Assembly (NCBI GenBank): GCA_026261815.1
Contig: JAMPIT010000575.1
Coordinates: forward strand, 37,673,501 to 37,737,500
Direction of reading: 5' to 3'
Length of the DNA: 64,000 bases
Origin: Monarcha castaneiventris obscurior
Taxonomy: Eukaryota; Chordata; Aves; Passeriformes; Monarchidae
The notes under the pieces are model-generated. The model was not told where the DNA came from and made no database searches. It saw only the letters and a program-made list of their open reading frames with translations. The stretch's first letter is position 1. Every line of letters begins with the position of its first letter. Shown here in pieces: positions 59,610 through 64,000 of this stretch. The position numbers and the translations under genes are program-made.

Positions 59610-62293
59610 TTTGCAGGGTAATTTGTAGTTTTATTGATACAGAAGATTTAAGTTTTACAGAACATCAGGCAAACCCACCCTCTTTTTTGCCCAATAGTTG
59701 AGGATGAACAGTTACAGACAAGAAAATTATCCAGTTACCTGTAGTGCAGCTAATGATTAAATTACATTAAAACTGTTAACAATATTATATTGTAAAATAT
59801 AAGTTCATATACAGTATATAAATACAATAGCCTTCTGCTCCTTGTCAGGAACATAAGCTAATCACACACATTTTGCAGTTTAATTTAGCTTGTGCTAAAG
59901 TACATTTCCATCTTAAACATATACCTTAATGTAAACCATACCTATGAAATCTCTCAGTTTCACTCCCTGCCTCTTAACTTGCAACTAATATTACAGTACT
60001 TCAAAAACTGAGTGAACACTCTTATTCAGAGGAGGTTTCTGTCAGAATTTCCTCTCTTTTAAATCTTTGGCAATGCTTCACAGGACACTCTTATTAGTCA
60101 GACTTAGTTTTTTACTACATGACATTTTAATCGTATCCAAAGCAGGACACTCTGATTCCTGACTCCTTCTGTCTGAAAGAGCAGGCCATGCAAATGCGCT
60201 GTATGAGTGTTAAAGTTACAAAAATCCTACACTGTAGGAGAAAATTGACATTGTGCAAAATATATTCACAAACATTTTAAAGAGTCAAAAGATACAACAT
60301 TGTTAGACTTGGTGGCACTGGTCAACTGCATAAAAACACTTCTTCATACCTGGTAGTTGGTGGCCACACACTGCTCTGGAAACCTGGGCCTTGACAGGTT
60401 GCACCACGGTCAGACAGAGCAGGAAGATGTGCATGGCTCTGTGTTTGGGCCAGCCTTTCCAAGCTCTGATGGCTAAGATTAGAACCCTCAAACCTATCAA
60501 GCTTCTGAACAAGTTATCTGACTTTCACAAGGATATGTTACATTCACTGGGTACCACGGCCACCCCGTAGGCTGTAGGTACCCAGCTCAGCAAATATTCA
60601 TTGATAGAACTATGGCAGAACTTGCATGATAGAACTTGCACCTGCCAAAATCACCACCAAACTCTGAACTGGACAAGTCCTTCGGCACCCTGGAAGAAGC
60701 AGCTTCTCCGAGCTGCCCACCAGGACACAATCAATGCAGAACAGATGACATGAATGGACTTCAAAGTCCTTTGTTCTCCCAATACACAAGTAGGAAGATG
60801 AAAAACTAACAGGAAAAATAACTTGCATTTAAATCCTCTCAGTCCTATTAAAGGTGTTTCTTGTAGAAGTATTTAATGTCAAGTAAAACACACCACACAG
60901 AGATATATTCTATCGGTGTGCAGTGTGTGGGTTAGGTAAGCAACAGATTCACTATGAAACAGATGGAAACACTGAGATTCAGTGTCTTTTAAAAGAGCTT
61001 AAAGACTAAAAAAACTTTCAAGATGAAAAGCTGGTTACCTTTTTCTTCTCTGCTAACTACCTGTGTTTGCTCCACCGTGGCACTTCCATAAGAAAGGTTA
61101 ATTCTATGGTATCACACAGGCACAGACTCATCCCTTCCAAGTGCCTGCCAAGTGTTTAACTTTGTCCACACTAAAACCAAAATTAGAGCATTACTCACAA
61201 CAACTGCTTCAACGAATACATGCAGTTTAAACTACATGCTATAACAAATCCCTATCAGAAATGCCCTCATCAACATGGAGATAAAAGTGCTCATTACAGT
61301 CACCAGATGGTAGATGACAGGGGAAATATTCTTACAAGAAAATATAAATATAGATATATTTAGCAGTATATTGCTCTAGCACTATAATGCCAAATGGTAG
61401 ATTACCACATGGTAGATTTCTGAGGAATATACTGAACGCAGGCAAAATATTACATATATTTCTATCTTAATGTGTATTACTACAGTGGAGAGATTCTGGC
61501 ATATTTCTTGGGGGAATGTTACGATTAAAAATATTCCTTAGGAAAGTTTGTTTCTTCATAACAGGAATGAGTATGACAAATAGTTCCATTATTGCACAAA
61601 ATATAGGTGTTTTTAGAAAACAAGACCAAAAATAGTGCTTCAACATTTGGAGTGAAGGTTATCCATGAAGCGGAAGACAGAAAGTCAAATATGAACCCTG
61701 AAAATCAGGATTGCACAGGGGGCCTCAGCACGCAGGCTTGCTAAACAAAACTAATTTCTACCCAATTACAAACTTATATACTTACTATTTTTTCTTCCAA
61801 AATAGACAAAAGAAGCAAAAATACATAAAGGGCATGTTAGGTACTACTTAAGGCAGAACATAAGAATGCAAAAATAATTATTTTATGTACCAATAGAAAT
61901 ATAGATATGTAGTCTACAGACTTCTAGCAACAGGTAATAAAAAATACAGTATTTCATACTTTTGTGTAGTTGAAATCAAGGATAAAGAAATGGTATAAAA
62001 AATAGGTCAGGGTAACAGTTAACCAAAATGTACAAAAATAAACTGCTTATCATGTGTGATGTTGAATGTTTTTGCATGAAAGTAATATTGCTCTGATAAA
62101 CAACATCTTGTAACTTTCCATTCAAAGTCCAGAAGAGATATATAATTAATTTCTAAAAAAATAATGTATTTTCACATGTATACCCTACATCTCTTACAAA
62201 CTGTACCTCTCCACACAGTACCAGTAGTTGAAAGCAGGTCCTGAGTCAAGAATTTCTTGTTAAGGAACAAAATAGTTCACAGTGCCTGGTTAA
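59610..62293 (-). other. SLC36A4: Presumed SLC36A4 3' UTR
   Basis: About 2.7 kb of AT-rich sequence without other genes, from the stop codon to just beyond the AATAAA at 59630-59635. Its length is an inference; other AATAAA motifs could end shorter transcripts. Confidence 0.4.
59630..59635 (-). terminator. Candidate SLC36A4 poly(A) signal
   Basis: AATAAA on the minus strand (tatcaataaaactac), followed by a GT-rich stretch (cttagtgttatcctgactgt) suitable as a downstream element. Confidence 0.38.
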
Positions 62294-62601
62294 TTACTTT
62301 AACCCAACCACCAAGTCTGTAGCATTTAAATCTTCAGGAAAGCTCCCTGTTGCATTAGCAAGAAGTGTGGACGCAGGATAAATAATTTCTTCAACCGTCA
62401 CATATGTCCCTGTTAAAAATCCAACAAATCCAACGACAGCTATAAAAACATCTTTGAATATTGTCCACAAACTCAAGTTTTCCTTGTAGAAAGTGAGGAT
62501 TTCAACCAGAGGTGGCAGAATCAGTCCCAGCGTGCTGCTGCTGACAGCTCCGACGAAAGAAATCACCAGGTCTAGGCGAGGGATCAGCACTGCTAAAGCA
62601 C
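62294..62601 (-). CDS. SLC36A4: Proton-coupled amino-acid transporter 4, last coding exon
   Basis: Acceptor gttttgctttag, stop at 62294. It encodes [20 protein letters not shown] and onward, ending [12 protein letters not shown]: about 102 residues that form the last two membrane helices (one around LDLVISF to LVEILTF, one around [16 protein letters not shown]) and the C-terminus. The TVEEIIYP motif and the GLK end match SLC36A4 better than SLC36A1, which has a different tail. SLC36A4 is a high-affinity transporter of proline and tryptophan on plasma and endolysosomal membranes. The exon begins with the last two bases of a Cys codon (phase 1 junction). No upstream exon of the conserved transporter core is visible before the window ends, so the preceding intron exceeds 1.4 kb unless the microexon candidate is used. 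Confidence 0.9.
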
Positions 62602-62867
62602 CTAAAGCAAAACAGGAGAAACAGTGGCCTCAGAGTCAACATCCTCATGAAGAACAAAACTGCAACAAACACATAATTCAATGGTTCAGGCTTTTTACAA
62701 AGCTTTATCATTCAGTATTTTTCCAGCTCCATGTGGTGTGCACTATACAGATGAATGCACATATTTGTCAGTAACCCACATCTTCGTGCTCATCTGAGAG
62801 ACTCAGTTTCAATTCTGAATTTCTGCATGAGCTGGCAGAGCATCAAGTTAAAGTGTTCTTGTACTTA

Positions 62868-62885
62868 CAGGGTAAGCAGATCTGG
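62868..62885 (-). CDS. Candidate 18-nt microexon of SLC36A4
   Basis: gccagatctgcttaccct sits between a strong acceptor (tttctctgtgatttgcag) and a perfect donor (gtaagt). It enters and leaves in phase 1, as the last exon requires, and would add six residues. It may be a spurious pair of splice-like motifs. Confidence 0.28.
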
Positions 62886-64000
62886 CCTGCAAATCACAGA
62901 GAAACAAAAGATATGAAATTACATGAAGATGTTTTACTTTTTTTGTTGTTGCTGATTTTTAGGATGAAAGAATAAAAGCTGAGGAAGAGTAGAATGGGCT
63001 GTTGCATGCAACCCAGGAGACAGTGGGCAAAAACACATTACTGTCAATTAATTTATATAACTAATAATCTAAAAATTACATAAAACTATTCAAAATTAAC
63101 AAAGCCTGTTGATGACTTGGCAGTCAGACAGTCATTTAAATGACTTTTATCTATGAACTTGAAAAATGTTGGTTTGTATAATTGCATTCAGTTTGTAAAA
63201 TGTTGCTGCAATAGTTGTCTAGTTAATTAAATGAGAACTTGGCCCTGCCAAGTGGAGTCTAAACACAAGGCCCACTAAGCCCTTTGAGCATGGCCAGTCT
63301 CACCTCCTGAAATTACATTTATAGGAACAGAATCCATCATGTTGGACCAGAAACACTTCTGGCCTTAACTGCTTTGGCTGGCAAGGTACCCTAGTATTAC
63401 TTCAGATACACTGGCTGCTATGTCATGTTTTCAGCCCTGTATTAGAAAGCAGCTTTCAAAAGCCTCTATATGACCTCTGTATGTGGTGGAAATGTCTTTT
63501 TTCCCTTCCATGAATATACTGCCTTCTCGCTATCACACATTAGCGTAAACATGCACGGCATCAGCCTGTTTGCACCCTTCCATCACATCTCATCAAGACA
63601 AAGAAGCAGTCGTGAAGAAAGGGGAAGGGGAAAACAGGTGTAAGAGCCACCAACACACAAAAGACACCATGTAATATGTTTTGGTTCTTCCATAACTCTC
63701 TTCTTAACTCTTAAGCCAAAATAAAAGCGTATTTGGCTTTAGAGCAACTTCACTGACTGTATGTTATTCAGACAGTTTTTATGGCATAAACAAATGGAAC
63801 AAGCAGGAAGGAGATCCCCACACAACATGTGAGGATGAAAACCAGAAGGTGTGTATTAGCTTTATAATGTGTAACTATGAAGTTGTGCTTTCTGTTTGCA
63901 GAGCATCTTTGCTGTGGGCTGAATGGCACCAGCTGCATCAAATTCTGATACACTGTGATTATGAAAAGCAACATGTCAAATGATGTTCCTGTGGATGTTT
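62886..64000. other. SLC36A4 intron sequence
   Basis: No further SLC36A4 exon is recognised up to the window edge. A short hydrophobic minus-strand frame at 63768-63974 lacks splice sites and resemblance to the transporter. Confidence 0.5.

Noticed and set aside
63768..63974. Hydrophobic minus-strand frame, possible SLC36A4 membrane exon
   Set aside because: It does not resemble any SLC36 helix and lacks suitable splice sites.
1..64000. CRISPR array, bacterial operon or phage
   Set aside because: No regularly spaced short repeats with unique spacers and no bacterial gene layout. The tandem repeats seen are an exon array, LTR internals and microsatellites.

Overview
The window looks like avian nuclear DNA, probably from a songbird. 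The 3' ends of CR1 LINEs occur in both orientations, several endogenous-retrovirus LTRs are of types common in birds, introns are short with GT-AG ends, and the only gene I can name confidently is vertebrate (SLC36A4). Nothing prokaryotic, viral-episomal or organellar is visible. The species cannot be told from the sequence.

Region 1 (1-2.8 kb) is a graveyard of mobile elements: a CR1 3' end, then a minus-strand gammaretrovirus-like provirus reduced to an envelope membrane-anchor remnant, an integrase remnant and one LTR. Region 2 (2.8-16.6 kb) holds the main find, an ankyrin-repeat gene on the minus strand running from a CpG island near 16.3 kb to a stop at 2816. I could join 23 exons by hand. 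All introns are GT-AG, all codon phases match, and the frame is open for 771 residues. Five ankyrin repeats of ANKRD26/ANKRD7/POTE type are followed by a long low-complexity region encoded by seven tandem copies of a two-exon module (5.37-11.80 kb), then three short C-terminal exons. The two-exon modules were clearly made by serial duplication of a segment of about 0.85-0.95 kb, with later exchange between copies. I do not recognise the module or the C-terminal segment as a named domain.

Region 3 (16.8-59.6 kb) is gene-poor. It contains two recognisable CR1 copies, three copies of one roughly 1-kb LTR family (one plus, two minus), another probable LTR, a 123-bp direct repeat pair 4.8 kb apart, a 148-bp inverted repeat with a 430-bp loop at 54.2-55.0 kb, a perfect 14-copy pentanucleotide microsatellite, and a few open frames of doubtful meaning. 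Region 4 (59.6-64.0 kb) is the 3' end of SLC36A4, also on the minus strand: a last coding exon and a long presumed 3' UTR; the rest of that gene lies beyond the right edge.

The two genes are tandem (both minus) about 43 kb apart and share no visible pathway. The most unusual feature is the modular, intron-phase-balanced array in the ankyrin gene, which could add or lose repeat units without breaking the frame. It is accompanied by retroviral sequence that may provide the gene's poly(A) signal, and by an unclassified GC-rich insertion between modules.
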